Notes under the pieces: generated by a model | Told to the model about the DNA's origin: nothing | What the model saw: the letters and a program-made list of their open reading frames with translations, nothing else | Database searches by the model: none | NCBI RefSeq assembly: GCF_014145675.1 | Contig: NZ_JACGZW010000010.1 | Coordinates: 310,001-374,000, forward strand | Source of the DNA: Amycolatopsis dendrobii | GTDB taxonomy: Bacteria > Actinomycetota > Actinomycetes > Mycobacteriales > Pseudonocardiaceae | Direction of reading: 5' to 3' | DNA: 64,000 nucleotides | Program-made: the position numbers and the translations under genes | Shown here: piece after piece, positions 50,001 through 59,133 of the stretch | Layout: each line of letters opens with the position of its first letter | Numbering within the stretch: position 1 is the stretch's first letter

Positions 50001-51299
50001 GTGAGTGACGGCTACCGCGAGCACGACCGCGCCCGCGTGCTGGCCGAGGAACCCAAGGGCGCGGCGCTGGCCGGTGCGCGGCCGGACGGGCGCAGCGCGT
50101 TCGCCCGCGACCGCGCGCGGGTGCTGCATTCCGCCGCGCTGCGCAGGCTGGCGGGCAAAACGCAGGTGGTCGGGCCGGGCGAGGGCGCGGAGGTCAGCGG
50201 CGCGCCGCGGACCCGGCTCACGCATTCGCTGGAGGTCGCGCAGATCGGCCGAGGCATCGCCGAGGAACTCGGCGCGGACCCGGACCTGGTCGACACCGCG
50301 GGGCTGGCGCACGACATCGGGCACCCGCCGTTCGGCCACAACGGCGAACGCGCGCTCGACCAGGCGGCCCAGGCGTGCGGCGGCTTCGAAGGCAACGCGC
50401 AGACGCTGCGCATCCTGACGAGGCTGGAACCCAAGGCGGTCGGCCCGGACGGGGCGACGGCGGGGCTCAACCTCACCCGGGCGTGTCTCGACGCCACCAC
50501 GAAATATCCGTGGCCGCGTCGGTCCGGGGAGCCGAAATACGGCGTGTACCCGGACGACACCCCCGTGTTCGGCTGGATCCGCGAGGGCGCGCCGGGCCTG
50601 CGCCGGTGCCTGGAAGCGCAGATCATGGACTGGTCGGACGACGTGGCGTACTCGGTGCACGACGTCGAGGACGGGGTGCTGGCCGGGCGGATCCGGTTGC
50701 GGCTGCTGGCCGATCCGGAGGAACGCGCGGCGGTCGCCGAGGCCGCGGCCCGGCATTTCTCCACGCTGTCGGTGTCCACTCTGGAGGGTGCGGCGAAGGA
50801 ACTGCTCGACCTGCCGGTGGTCGCCGAACTGGTGCGCGCGGAGCCGGACGGTTCGCTGCGTGCCCAGGTCGCGCTGAAGCGGCTCACCAGCGAACTGGTC
50901 GGCCGGTTCGCCTCGGCGGCGGTCACCGGCACTCGCGCGGGCTACGGCGACGGCCCGCTCACCCGGTACGCGGCGCGGCTGGCGGTGCCGGAGCAGGTCG
51001 GGGCGGAGGTGGCGCTGCTCAAGGCGCTGGCGCTGCGGTACGTGATGAGCGATCGCCGCCGGCTGGCGATGCAGGACGGGCAGCGGGAAGTGATTACCGA
51101 GCTGGTGGCGGCCCTGTGCCGGCGCGCTCCCGAAGCGCTGGACCCGCTGCTGGCGCCCGCGTGGAACGCGGCATCCGACGACGCGGCGCGGCTGCGGGTG
51201 GTGGTGGACCAGGTGGCGTCGCTCACCGACGCGCAGGCGTACGAATGGCATCGATGGCACACCGGACGGCACGGAACGGCGCCGCCTGCCGAACCGTGA
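50001..51299 (+). CDS. dgt: Deoxyguanosinetriphosphate triphosphohydrolase-like protein
   Basis: 432 aa HD-domain dNTPase that releases triphosphate from dNTPs. HD metal motif: RLTHSLEVAQIGRGIAEEL and GLAHDIGHPPFGHNGE, with MDWSDDVAYSVHDVED. Equivalent of mycobacterial Rv2344c, and as there it lies near dnaG. No strong ribosome site is visible before GTG 50001; the start region lies right after a 15-bp inverted repeat. Confidence 0.93.
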   Translation: MSDGYREHDRARVLAEEPKGAALAGARPDGRSAFARDRARVLHSAALRRLAGKTQVVGPGEGAEVSGAPRTRLTHSLEVAQIGRGIAEELGADPDLVDTAGLAHDIGHPPFGHNGERALDQAAQACGGFEGNAQTLRILTRLEPKAVGPDGATAGLNLTRACLDATTKYPWPRRSGEPKYGVYPDDTPVFGWIREGAPGLRRCLEAQIMDWSDDVAYSVHDVEDGVLAGRIRLRLLADPEERAAVAEAAARHFSTLSVSTLEGAAKELLDLPVVAELVRAEPDGSLRAQVALKRLTSELVGRFASAAVTGTRAGYGDGPLTRYAARLAVPEQVGAEVALLKALALRYVMSDRRRLAMQDGQREVITELVAALCRRAPEALDPLLAPAWNAASDDAARLRVVVDQVASLTDAQAYEWHRWHTGRHGTAPPAEP

Positions 51300-51333
51300 G
51301 CCGCGGAACCACCCGTTCCGGTACGGTCGCCGC

Positions 51334-52407
51334 ATGGCCCTGGACAGCCACCTCACTTTCACCCTGGCGTTGCACGGTGCGACCGCGCCCCCGGGAACCG
51401 ACGCGTGCTTCTCGCCCTACTCGGCGGCGAGCGCGCTCGGTCTAGCCGAACAGGCCGCGCGCGGACGCACCGCGGAAGAACTGGCCGCTGTGCTCGGCCG
51501 CGACCAGAGCGGGCTGCTCCACACAGCGGCTGAGCTGGGCGACAAGGCCCAGCTGGCCGTCGCGAACACGCTCTGGGCCGCCGACGGGATCACCGTCGAG
51601 GACAGCTTCCAAGCCGAACTCGTGCGCTGGCCCGGCGGCAAAGCCGAGACCGCGCCGTTCGAGACCGATCCCGAGGGCGCGCGCGAGCGGATCAACGCCG
51701 ACGTGGACCAGACCACTCACGGGCTGATCCCGGAGCTGCTCCCCGAAGGCTCGATCCACCCGTACACGCGCGCCAGCCTGGTCAACGCGCTGTACCTGAA
51801 GACCGCCTGGCGGCACCCGTTCCCCGAACACGCCACCGCGGACGCCGATTTCCACACGCCCGACGGCGTGCGTCCGGTGCCGACGATGCATCTGGACGAA
51901 TCCGTCGGCTACGCGCACGAAGACGGCTGGCAGGTCGTCCGGCTGGCGGCTGAGGGCGGCGTCGAGACGGTGATCCTGCTGCCGGACGGCGACCTCGAGA
52001 GCGCCGAAGCCGCGCTCGACGGACAATCGCTGCGCGCGCTCGTGGAAAGCCCGAAGCAGCGCAAGATCCAGCTGTCGCTGCCCAAGATCTCCCTCGACGT
52101 GCGCGCTGACCTCGAACGGGCGTTGCAGGGCCTCGGCGTGCGCGAACTGTTCACCGACGACGCGGATCTCACCGGTCTCACGCCGGACCGTCCGCTGTGG
52201 GTGGACAGCATCCTGCACCAGGCCGTGCTCCGGCTGGACGAACAGGGCCTCGAAGGCGCGGCCGCCACCGCGGTCCAGATGCGCACGATGTCGCTCATCT
52301 CCGGCGAGCCGCTCGAGGTCCGGGTCGACCGGCCGTTCCTGCTGCTGGTGCGCCACGCCGAAACCGGCGCGGTGTACTTCTTCGCCCGGGTGGTGCGCCC
52401 CGCGTGA
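51334..52407 (+). CDS. Serpin family protein (serine protease inhibitor)
   Basis: 357 aa with the serpin core from end to end: FSPYSAASALGLAEQAARGRT near the N-terminus, NALYLKTAW (hallmark NAxYFKG-type motif), LPKISLDV, and a reactive-loop hinge EGAAATAV before VQMRTMSLISGEP. The C-terminal DRPFLLLVRHAETGAVYFFARV is family-typical. The hinge has the small residues needed for inhibitory insertion, so it is probably an inhibitor; P1 lies within VQMRTMS but cannot be fixed. No signal peptide, so it appears cytoplasmic. Overlaps the next gene (GTGA). Confidence 0.92.
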   Translation: MALDSHLTFTLALHGATAPPGTDACFSPYSAASALGLAEQAARGRTAEELAAVLGRDQSGLLHTAAELGDKAQLAVANTLWAADGITVEDSFQAELVRWPGGKAETAPFETDPEGARERINADVDQTTHGLIPELLPEGSIHPYTRASLVNALYLKTAWRHPFPEHATADADFHTPDGVRPVPTMHLDESVGYAHEDGWQVVRLAAEGGVETVILLPDGDLESAEAALDGQSLRALVESPKQRKIQLSLPKISLDVRADLERALQGLGVRELFTDDADLTGLTPDRPLWVDSILHQAVLRLDEQGLEGAAATAVQMRTMSLISGEPLEVRVDRPFLLLVRHAETGAVYFFARVVRPA

Positions 52408-54233
52408 GCGTGTTCCGGCCCGAAGCGAATCCCGAAGCGAAACCCGAAGCGCCGCCGCGCGAACCCGGCGCGACCGCGCTCGCCGCCGCCGGGCCGCGGA
52501 TGCGCCGGTCCTGGGCGGACGCCGGGATCATCGGCGCGTACCTGGCGTTCTCCGTGCTCCTGTTCGGCGGCCTGTGGGCCGACCTCGGACAGGGCTACCT
52601 GTGGAACAGCGCGTCGGACCAGAACCTGTGGGAATGGTTCTTCGCGGTCACCGCGAAATCGGTGCAGCACCTGGAAAACCCGCTCACCAGCAGCCTGCAG
52701 AACTACCCGCTCGGCGTGAACATGATGGCCAACACGGCCATGCTGGGCGTCGGCGTCCCGCTGACCCCGATCACGCTCGCCTTCGGCCCCACCGTCACCT
52801 GGGCGATCGTGCTCACCGGCAGCCTCGCCGGCAGCGCGGCGGCCTGGTACTGGGTGTTCTCGCGGCACGTCGTGCGGCACCGGGTGTCCGCGGCGATCGG
52901 CGGCGCGTTCGCCGGTTTCGCGCCGCCGATGATCTCGCACGCCAACGCGCATCCGAACTTCGTCGCGTGGTTCCTGCTGCCGTTCATCGCGCTCAAGGTG
53001 ATCCAGCTGGCGCAGGGCCACCGCCCGGTGCGCAACGGGATCTGGCTCGGCGTGCTCACCGCGTACCAGATCTTCCTCGGCGAAGAGCCGCTGCTGATCT
53101 TCGCGCTCGGCTTCCTGATCTTCGCGGTCTCCTACTGCGTTTCGCGGCGTCGCGAGGTCAAGGCGATGGTGCGGCCGGTGCTGCTCGGCGGCGGCATCGC
53201 GGTGGTGCTGACGCTCGTGGTCGTCGCGTTCCCGTTGTGGTGGCAGTTCTTCGGCCCGGACAGCTACACCGGGCTGGAGCACGGCCAGGTCGGCAACGAC
53301 ACCGCCGCGATGACCCGGTTCGCGACCCAGTCGGTGTCCGGGCAGCCGGAGGCGGCGGCCGCGGTGTCGCTGAACCGCACCGAGGAGAACGCGTTCTTCG
53401 GCTGGCCGCTGATCGTGCTGATGGTCGTGGTCACGGCGTGGCTGTGGCGCGAGGTCGTGGCCCGTTCGCTGGCGATCTCGATGTTCCTGATGGCGTGGCT
53501 TTCGCTCGGCTCCGAGATCACCGTGCTGCACGAGAACACCGGTGTGCCCGGTCCGTGGAAACTGCTCGCGGACCTGCCGTTGTTCGAATCGCTGCTGGAA
53601 TCGCGGCTGGCGATGGCGTGCGTGCCCGCGATCGGCGCGCTGCTGGCGATCGCGACCGATCGGGTGTTCGCCGCGGCCGGAAAGGGCGAACTGAAGCTGC
53701 CGGTGCGGCTGATCTGGCTCGGCGCGGTCGCGGCCGTGCTGCTGCCGATCGCGCCGACCCAGCTGCTCGTGCAGAAGCGCCCGCCGACGCCCGCGTTCTT
53801 CGCCGACGGCACCTGGCAGACCTACGTCGCGCCCGGCGGCACCGTCGTGCCCGTGCCGCTGCCGAGTTCGGGGGAGTCGGAGCCGCTGCACTGGCAGATG
53901 GACGTCGGCCTGCGGTACGCGATGCCCGAAGGCTACTTCGTCGGACCGCAGGGCCCGGACGACAAACGCGGCCGCTATGGCTCCTACCAGCGGCCGACCT
54001 CGACGCTGTTCGACCGGGTCCGCGACTCCAAGCAAGCGCAGGAGATCACCGACGCCGACCGGGACCAGGCGATCGAGGACCTGCGCTACTGGAACGCCAG
54101 CGTCCTCGTGCTGATCCCGCGCGAGCACAGCGACGCCTACCGCGCCACCGTCGACCTCCTGCTGCGCAAACCCGCGCAGTTCGTGGACGGCGTGTGGATC
54201 TGGGATGTGCGCCCGATCACGGGACGCCGCTGA
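52404..54233 (+). CDS. Large polytopic membrane protein, GT-C glycosyltransferase-like
   Basis: 609 aa. A soluble N-terminus of about 35 residues rich in P/E is followed by 11-13 membrane segments up to about residue 455, then a soluble C-terminal domain (WQTYVAPGGTVVPVPLP to WIWDVRPITGRR) with a mixed alpha/beta look. The first external loop has SASDQNLWEWFFAVTAKSV, suggesting an acidic active site as in GT-C enzymes. No substrate is indicated. GTG 52404 overlaps the serpin stop. Confidence 0.75.
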   Translation: MSVFRPEANPEAKPEAPPREPGATALAAAGPRMRRSWADAGIIGAYLAFSVLLFGGLWADLGQGYLWNSASDQNLWEWFFAVTAKSVQHLENPLTSSLQNYPLGVNMMANTAMLGVGVPLTPITLAFGPTVTWAIVLTGSLAGSAAAWYWVFSRHVVRHRVSAAIGGAFAGFAPPMISHANAHPNFVAWFLLPFIALKVIQLAQGHRPVRNGIWLGVLTAYQIFLGEEPLLIFALGFLIFAVSYCVSRRREVKAMVRPVLLGGGIAVVLTLVVVAFPLWWQFFGPDSYTGLEHGQVGNDTAAMTRFATQSVSGQPEAAAAVSLNRTEENAFFGWPLIVLMVVVTAWLWREVVARSLAISMFLMAWLSLGSEITVLHENTGVPGPWKLLADLPLFESLLESRLAMACVPAIGALLAIATDRVFAAAGKGELKLPVRLIWLGAVAAVLLPIAPTQLLVQKRPPTPAFFADGTWQTYVAPGGTVVPVPLPSSGESEPLHWQMDVGLRYAMPEGYFVGPQGPDDKRGRYGSYQRPTSTLFDRVRDSKQAQEITDADRDQAIEDLRYWNASVLVLIPREHSDAYRATVDLLLRKPAQFVDGVWIWDVRPITGRR

Positions 54234-54236
54234 CGC

Positions 54237-54263
54237 TGTCACATCTCGCGCGGCTGTCCCGTT
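54237..54263 (+). promoter_or_regulatory. ECF41-type promoter in front of the AhpD-like gene
   Basis: TGTCACA (54237-54243) and CGTT (54260-54263) are separated by 16 nt, close to the ECF41 consensus TGTCACA/CGTC that I recall for this sigma group. An ECF41-type sigma factor gene lies just downstream on the opposite strand, and the AhpD-like gene at 54297 is a typical ECF41 target. Confidence 0.6.
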
Positions 54264-54296
54264 CCTCCCTCGAACCACTCAGAAGGAGGACCCGAC

Positions 54297-54863
54297 ATGC
54301 CTCGTATCCCGGTCAAACGAGCCGCGGACGGCGGCCCGGTGCTCAAGCTCTTCTACCGGATCGCCGGCAAGCGGTACGGCGCGGTGCCGGAGCCGATGGC
54401 CGTCGTGGCGCACCACCGCGGGCTGCTGCGGACGAGCATCGCGCACGAGCTGATGGCGGAGAAGGCGTCCAAGCACCTGCCGGCCAACGTGCGGGAACTC
54501 GCGGTCTACCGCGTCGCGACGCGGATCGGCTGCTCGTGGTGCGTCGACTTCGGCACCATGCTGCAGCGGCACGACGGCCTCGACATCGACCGGCTCAAGC
54601 ACATCGACGAGTACGCGACGTCGCCGTTGTTCACCCGCCAGGAGCGGCTGGCGCTCGCGCTCGCGGACGCGATGTCCGGCCCGGCCGTCACGGTCACCGA
54701 CGAGCAGATCGCCGAGCTGGTGGCCGAATTCGGCGAGAAGGGCGTGGTCGAGCTGACCTATCAGATCGGCCTGGAGAACTCGCGGGCGCGGATGAACAGC
54801 GCGCTCGGCATCGTCGACCAGGGCTTCACCTCCGGAGACGCCTGCCGCGTCCCGATCCCGTGA
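54297..54863 (+). CDS. Carboxymuconolactone decarboxylase / AhpD-like family protein
   Basis: 188 aa helical protein with the redox-type motif RIGCSWCVDFGTML (CxxC) and a downstream FTRQERLALALADAM. Family members are peroxidase-associated or decarboxylating proteins. AAGGAGGA lies before ATG 54297. Genes of this family sit beside ECF41 sigma factors, as here, where the sigma gene is convergent at 54885; it is therefore the likely regulon target. Confidence 0.9.
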   Translation: MPRIPVKRAADGGPVLKLFYRIAGKRYGAVPEPMAVVAHHRGLLRTSIAHELMAEKASKHLPANVRELAVYRVATRIGCSWCVDFGTMLQRHDGLDIDRLKHIDEYATSPLFTRQERLALALADAMSGPAVTVTDEQIAELVAEFGEKGVVELTYQIGLENSRARMNSALGIVDQGFTSGDACRVPIP

Positions 54864-54884
54864 TCTCTCGCTCCGGCCGGAGCG

Positions 54885-55826
54885 TCACTGCTCCGGCCGG
54901 GTGATCCGGGTGAGCTTCTCCGGGTTGACCTGGTCGTAGACGCCGGCGATGCGGCCGTCGCGCACGCTGAACGTCTGGACGCGCTCGTCGAGGGCCAGGT
55001 AGCCGTCGACGGCGGGCAGCTGCGGCAGCCACAGGCCGAGGTCGCCGTTGACGAGCACCGGCCGCCCGTTCTCCATCGTGCCCGGCGCGTATTTCGCCAG
55101 CACCCCGAGCACGAAGCGGGCGACCTTGTCCGGCCCGACGATCATCCGGCGGCTGGTGCGCGAACGGCCGTTGGAATCGCCGATCATGACCACGTCCGGG
55201 TGCAGCAGTTCGGTGACCGCGCGGATGTCGCCCGCCAGCAGCGCCACGACGAATTTCTCCAGCACCGGCTGCTGCTGCGCCAGTTCGAGCCGGGCGGGCG
55301 GGTCGGAGTCCTCGACCGCGCGGCGGCCCCGCGACGCGTGCTGGCGCGCCGCGGCCGGGCTGCAGCCGAGCGCGCCGGCGATCTCGGCGAACGGCACCGC
55401 GAACGCGTCGTGCAGCACGAACGCCACGCGCTGTTCGGGCGTGAGCCGGTCGAGCACCACCATCGCGGCCATGCGCAGGCCGTCGTCGCGCACCGCGGCC
55501 TCGAGCGGATCCTCGCTCGCCGGCGCGCCGATCGGCGTGACGATCGGCTCGGGCAGCCATTCGCCCACGTACTTCTCGCGCTGCACGGCCGCCGACCGCA
55601 GCCGGTCGAGGCAGATCCGGCCGACCACGGCGGTCAGCCAGCCGCGCAGGTCGCGGATCCCGGCGCGGCCCGCGTCGTCGAGCCCGGACAGCCGCAGCCA
55701 GGCCTCCTGGGCCGCGTCTTCGGCGTCCGCGCGGGTGCCGGTGAGCCGGTAGGCCGCTCGGATCAGGTGCGGCCGGTGGACGGCGAACTCGGCGGCGAGC
55801 TCCTCCAGCGCGGTCGGTGTGCTCAT
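54885..55826 (-). CDS. sigJ: ECF41/SigJ-type RNA polymerase sigma factor with SnoaL-like C-terminal domain
   Basis: 313 aa. Sigma region 2: LIRAAYRLTGTRADAEDAAQEAWLRL (about residues 20-45). Region 4: LTPEQRVAFVLHDAFAVPFAEIAGALGCSPAAARQHASR (cut over positions 128-166). The C-terminal third is SnoaL-like and replaces an anti-sigma factor. Signature elements of ECF41 are present: WLPEP, IGDSNGRSR linker and the near-terminal NPEKL. No anti-sigma gene is nearby, in agreement with autoregulation through the C-terminal domain. ATG 55826 chosen. Confidence 0.9.
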   Translation of the reverse strand: MSTPTALEELAAEFAVHRPHLIRAAYRLTGTRADAEDAAQEAWLRLSGLDDAGRAGIRDLRGWLTAVVGRICLDRLRSAAVQREKYVGEWLPEPIVTPIGAPASEDPLEAAVRDDGLRMAAMVVLDRLTPEQRVAFVLHDAFAVPFAEIAGALGCSPAAARQHASRGRRAVEDSDPPARLELAQQQPVLEKFVVALLAGDIRAVTELLHPDVVMIGDSNGRSRTSRRMIVGPDKVARFVLGVLAKYAPGTMENGRPVLVNGDLGLWLPQLPAVDGYLALDERVQTFSVRDGRIAGVYDQVNPEKLTRITRPEQ

Positions 55827-55868
55827 GTCCCGAGTGTGCCGCACGGCGCGGCGGGAGGGAGAACTATT

Positions 55869-57791
55869 GTGGTCGGCGTGGCAGGACGGATTCGGGAGAG
55901 CGATATCGCGGAGGTGCGTGAGCGCAACCGGATCGACGAGGTCGTGGGGGAGTACGTCGCGCTGCGCCGTGCCGGCGGGGGCAGCCTGAAGGGCCTGTGC
56001 CCGTTCCACAACGAGAAGACCCCGTCGTTCAACGTGCGCCCCACTCACGGGACCTTCCACTGCTTCGGCTGTGGCGAGGGCGGCGACGTCATCAAGTTCA
56101 TTCAGAAGATCGACCTCGTGTCGTTCGTCGAGGCGGTCGAGCGGCTCGCCGACCGCGTCGGGATCCGGCTGACCTACGAGGGCGGCGGCGCGTCGGTGCA
56201 GCGCGACCGCGGCACCCGGTCGCGGCTGATCGAGGCGCACCGCGCGGCCGCCGAGTTCTACATCGAGCAGCTCGGCACCGAGGAGGCGCGCGCGGCGCGG
56301 GACTTCCTGACCGAGCGCGGTTTCGACGCCGCGGCGGCCAAGCAGTTCGGCTGCGGGTTCGCGCCCGGCGGCTGGGACAAGCTCACCAAGCACCTGCTCA
56401 ACCGCGGGTTCGAGGTGAAGGAGCTGCTGGCGTCCGGTTTGTCGAAGGAGGGCCAGCGCGGCCCGATGGACCGGTTCCACCGGCGGCTGGTGTGGCCGAT
56501 CCGCGACGTCGGCAACGACGTGGTCGGCTTCGGCGCGCGGCGCCTCTTCGACGACGACCGGATCTCGGCGAAGTACCTCAACACCTCCGAAACGCAGATC
56601 TACAAGAAGTCGCAGGTCATGTTCGGCCTCGACCAGGCCAAGCGGGAGATCGCGAAACGGCACCAGGTCGTCGTGGTCGAGGGCTACACCGACGTGATGG
56701 CGATGCACGCGGCGGGCGTGCCGACGGCGGTCGCGTCGTCGGGCACCGCGTTCGGCGAGGACCACATGAAGGTCCTGCGGCGGCTGATGATGGACGACGA
56801 CGCCTTCCGCGGCGAAGTGATCTTCACCTTCGACGGTGACGAGGCGGGGCAGAAGGCGGCGCTCAAGGCGTTCGAGGGCGACCAGACGTTCGCTGGGCAG
56901 ACTTACATCGCGGTCGCGCCGGACGGGATGGACCCGTGCGAGCTGCGCATCGCGAAGGGCGACGCCGCGGTGCGCGACCTGGTGGCCCGGCGCACGCCGC
57001 TGTTCGAGTTCGTGATCAAGAGCATGCTGAAGCAGTTCGACCTGGACTCGGTCGACGGCCAGGTCTCCGCGCTGCAGAAGACCGTGCCGATGGTCGCCGC
57101 GATCAAGGACCGGGCGAGCCGGGACGGGTACGCGTCGAAGCTCGCGTGGTGGGTCGGCTGGCAGGACGTCGCGCAGGTGGTCAACCGGGTGCGCGGCGCG
57201 GCCGGAGCGGCGGCGCGGCGCGGGCCGGTCGAAGTGCAGCCGCGCCGTTCCGCGGCCCGGCAGGAGGCCCCCGCGCCCGAGCCGGAGAAGCAGGACCTGC
57301 CGCGTCCCGCGCCGAACGACCCCAGGTTCGTCGGGCAGCGCGAAGCGCTCAAAGCCGCGCTGCAGCAGCCCGCGATCGCCGGTCCGGAGTACGACTCCCT
57401 GCCGGAAGAGGCGTTCACGCACCCGGTGTACGTCGCGGTGCACCTGGCCGTGCTGAAGGCGGGCGGGGCGGCGTCCGGGCTCACCGGGCCCGCGCTGCTG
57501 GACGCCGCGTCGGTGCACTGTCCGGAAGGGACGGTCCGCCGCGTGCTCAGCGAACTGGCGGTGGAACCGTTGCGCGCCTTGGGAGAAGTGGACTCGCGCT
57601 ACATCTCCGGCGTGCTCGCGGGCGTGCAGGAGAACCTCGTCGGCAGGCAGATCGGCGAGATCAAATCGAAGCTGCAGCGGCTGTCGCCGGTCGAGGCCCC
57701 GGACGACTACCGGGCCCTGTTCGGCGACCTGGTCGCGCTGGAGCAGTACCGGAAGTCGCTGCGCGAGCAGGCGGCGAGCGGGTGGGAGTGA
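55869..57791 (+). CDS. dnaG: DNA primase
   Basis: 640 aa. Zinc-finger CHC2 domain (CPFHNEKTPSF, FHCFGCGEGGDV), catalytic core with the TOPRIM region (VVVEGYTDVMAMHAAG, FDGDEAG), and a C-terminal DnaB-interaction part after a low-complexity linker at about 455-485. GTG 55869 is preceded by GGGAGGGAG with 6-nt spacing, which favours it over GTG 55878. Follows the dgt region as in mycobacteria. Confidence 0.96.
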   Translation: MVGVAGRIRESDIAEVRERNRIDEVVGEYVALRRAGGGSLKGLCPFHNEKTPSFNVRPTHGTFHCFGCGEGGDVIKFIQKIDLVSFVEAVERLADRVGIRLTYEGGGASVQRDRGTRSRLIEAHRAAAEFYIEQLGTEEARAARDFLTERGFDAAAAKQFGCGFAPGGWDKLTKHLLNRGFEVKELLASGLSKEGQRGPMDRFHRRLVWPIRDVGNDVVGFGARRLFDDDRISAKYLNTSETQIYKKSQVMFGLDQAKREIAKRHQVVVVEGYTDVMAMHAAGVPTAVASSGTAFGEDHMKVLRRLMMDDDAFRGEVIFTFDGDEAGQKAALKAFEGDQTFAGQTYIAVAPDGMDPCELRIAKGDAAVRDLVARRTPLFEFVIKSMLKQFDLDSVDGQVSALQKTVPMVAAIKDRASRDGYASKLAWWVGWQDVAQVVNRVRGAAGAAARRGPVEVQPRRSAARQEAPAPEPEKQDLPRPAPNDPRFVGQREALKAALQQPAIAGPEYDSLPEEAFTHPVYVAVHLAVLKAGGAASGLTGPALLDAASVHCPEGTVRRVLSELAVEPLRALGEVDSRYISGVLAGVQENLVGRQIGEIKSKLQRLSPVEAPDDYRALFGDLVALEQYRKSLREQAASGWE

Positions 57792-57792
57792 C

Positions 57793-58314
57793 GTGGGACT
57801 GCTGAACCGGTTCTTCGGCGGCGGCGTGCCCCCGGGTTTTCCCGGCGAGCTGGACCGGGGCGAGGACCCGGTCGCCGCGGCCGCGGTCGAGGGCGGCGGG
57901 CACCTCGTCGTGACGTCGCTGGGCCTGTGGATCCCGTCCGGCGAGGGCGCGCGGCGCGTCGGCTGGCACCTGGTGGGCAAGGCGACCTGGGGCGAGGGCG
58001 TGTTCACGCTGACCGAATCCGAGGAGACCGGGCGGGCCGGCGCGGTCGCGGTGCTGGCCGACCGCGAGCCGGTGCGCTTCCGGCTGCCGCAGCCGGGGAA
58101 GGTGCCGCAGCAGGTGCGGCTGCGGGTCGACGGCTCGGTGCGCGGACGGCACCGGCACGAGTTCCCCGAGGGCGGCGCGTGGTTCGTCCAGCGCAAGGTC
58201 CCCGGCCGCGACGGAGTCGAGCTGCAGGTCCGTCCCGATCCCGGCACCGACCCGGCGCTGGTCGAAGCGGTCGCGGCGGAGGTCGCGGAGAAGCTGGCCA
58301 ACCGCGCCGAGTAG
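57793..58314 (+). CDS. Conserved hypothetical protein downstream of dnaG
   Basis: 173 aa soluble protein beginning MGLLNRFFGGGVPPGFPGEL, with beta-strand-rich sequence (GHLVVTSLGLWIPSG, VGKATWGEGVFTLTE) and a late HRHEFPEGGAWFVQRK. The start follows the dnaG stop by one base, so it is probably cotranslated with primase. Family unknown to me; homologues next to dnaG occur in related genera, from memory. Confidence 0.75.
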   Translation: MGLLNRFFGGGVPPGFPGELDRGEDPVAAAAVEGGGHLVVTSLGLWIPSGEGARRVGWHLVGKATWGEGVFTLTESEETGRAGAVAVLADREPVRFRLPQPGKVPQQVRLRVDGSVRGRHRHEFPEGGAWFVQRKVPGRDGVELQVRPDPGTDPALVEAVAAEVAEKLANRAE

Positions 58315-58315
58315 C

Positions 58316-58344
58316 AGTACGCTCGTACTCAGTACGGTTGTACT
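58316..58344. promoter_or_regulatory. Two tandem 14-bp dyads before the methyltransferase gene
   Basis: AGTACGCTCGTACT (58316-58329) and AGTACGGTTGTACT (58331-58344) share perfect AGTAC/GTACT arms with 4-nt centres, and the dyads are 15 bp apart. They end 21 nt before the start at 58366, so they probably overlap the promoter as a double operator. Confidence 0.6.
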
Positions 58345-58365
58345 GTTACTGGCGGGAGGCTGCTC

Positions 58366-59133
58366 ATGTGGGATCCGGCGAAGTACCTCGACTACTCCGA
58401 CCTGCGCGGACGGCCGTTCTATGACCTGATCGGGCGAATCTCGACGACTTCGCCCCGCCGGGTGGTCGACCTCGGCTGCGGCCCCGGCACCCTGACCCTC
58501 GACCTGGCTCTCCGCTGGCCCGACGCGGTCCTGGAAGCGATGGACAGCTCGCCGGAGATGGTCGCCGCGGCCCGCGAGCGCGGGGTGGCCGCCGAGGTCG
58601 GCGACGTCCGGACGTGGGCCCCGAAGCCGGATACCGACGTGGTCGTCTCGAACGCCGTCCTGCAGTGGGTGCCCGGGCACGAGGACCTGCTGCGCCGCTG
58701 GGCCTCGGAACTCCCCGCCGGAGCAGTCCTGGCGGTGCAGGTCCCCGGCAATTTCTCGGCCCCCTCGCACGCCATCAGCCGTCAGCTGGCGGCCTCTCCG
58801 GCGTGGGCCGCACGCCTCTCGTCGGTTTCTTTGCGAGCCGAAGACGCCGTCGGCGAACCCCGCGACTACGCGAACCTCCTCGCCGACGCCGGATGCCTGG
58901 TCGACGCCTGGGAAACCACGTACGTACAACAACTTTCCGGCCCGCGCGCAGTCCTGGAGTGGATCACCGGAACCGCGCTCCGCCCCATCCGCGCCGCCCT
59001 GGGCGACGAGGACTGGGCCGCCTTCCAAGACGACCTCGCCCCGCTGCTGGACGAGGCCTACCCGCCGCGCCCGGACGGCACCACCTGGTTCGAATTCCGG
59101 CGGATTTTCCTCGTCGCTAAAATCCCTGGCTGA
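58366..59133 (+). CDS. tam: Trans-aconitate 2-methyltransferase
   Basis: 255 aa class I SAM methyltransferase. Motif I VVDLGCGPGTLTLDLA, with AMDSSPEMVAAARERG and VSNAVLQWVPGHEDLL. The start MWDPAKYLDYSDLRGRPFYDL and the CxxxVQVPGNFSAPSH-like middle are typical of Tam, which esterifies trans-aconitate arising spontaneously from the citrate cycle. GGGAGG precedes ATG 58366. The stop overlaps the next start (TGATG). Confidence 0.88.
   Translation: MWDPAKYLDYSDLRGRPFYDLIGRISTTSPRRVVDLGCGPGTLTLDLALRWPDAVLEAMDSSPEMVAAARERGVAAEVGDVRTWAPKPDTDVVVSNAVLQWVPGHEDLLRRWASELPAGAVLAVQVPGNFSAPSHAISRQLAASPAWAARLSSVSLRAEDAVGEPRDYANLLADAGCLVDAWETTYVQQLSGPRAVLEWITGTALRPIRAALGDEDWAAFQDDLAPLLDEAYPPRPDGTTWFEFRRIFLVAKIPG

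Noticed and set aside
55827..58301. Long minus-strand extension of the sigma-factor frame across dnaG
   Set aside because: Complement of DnaG; the sigma factor has a proper start at 55826 and the extension has antisense composition.
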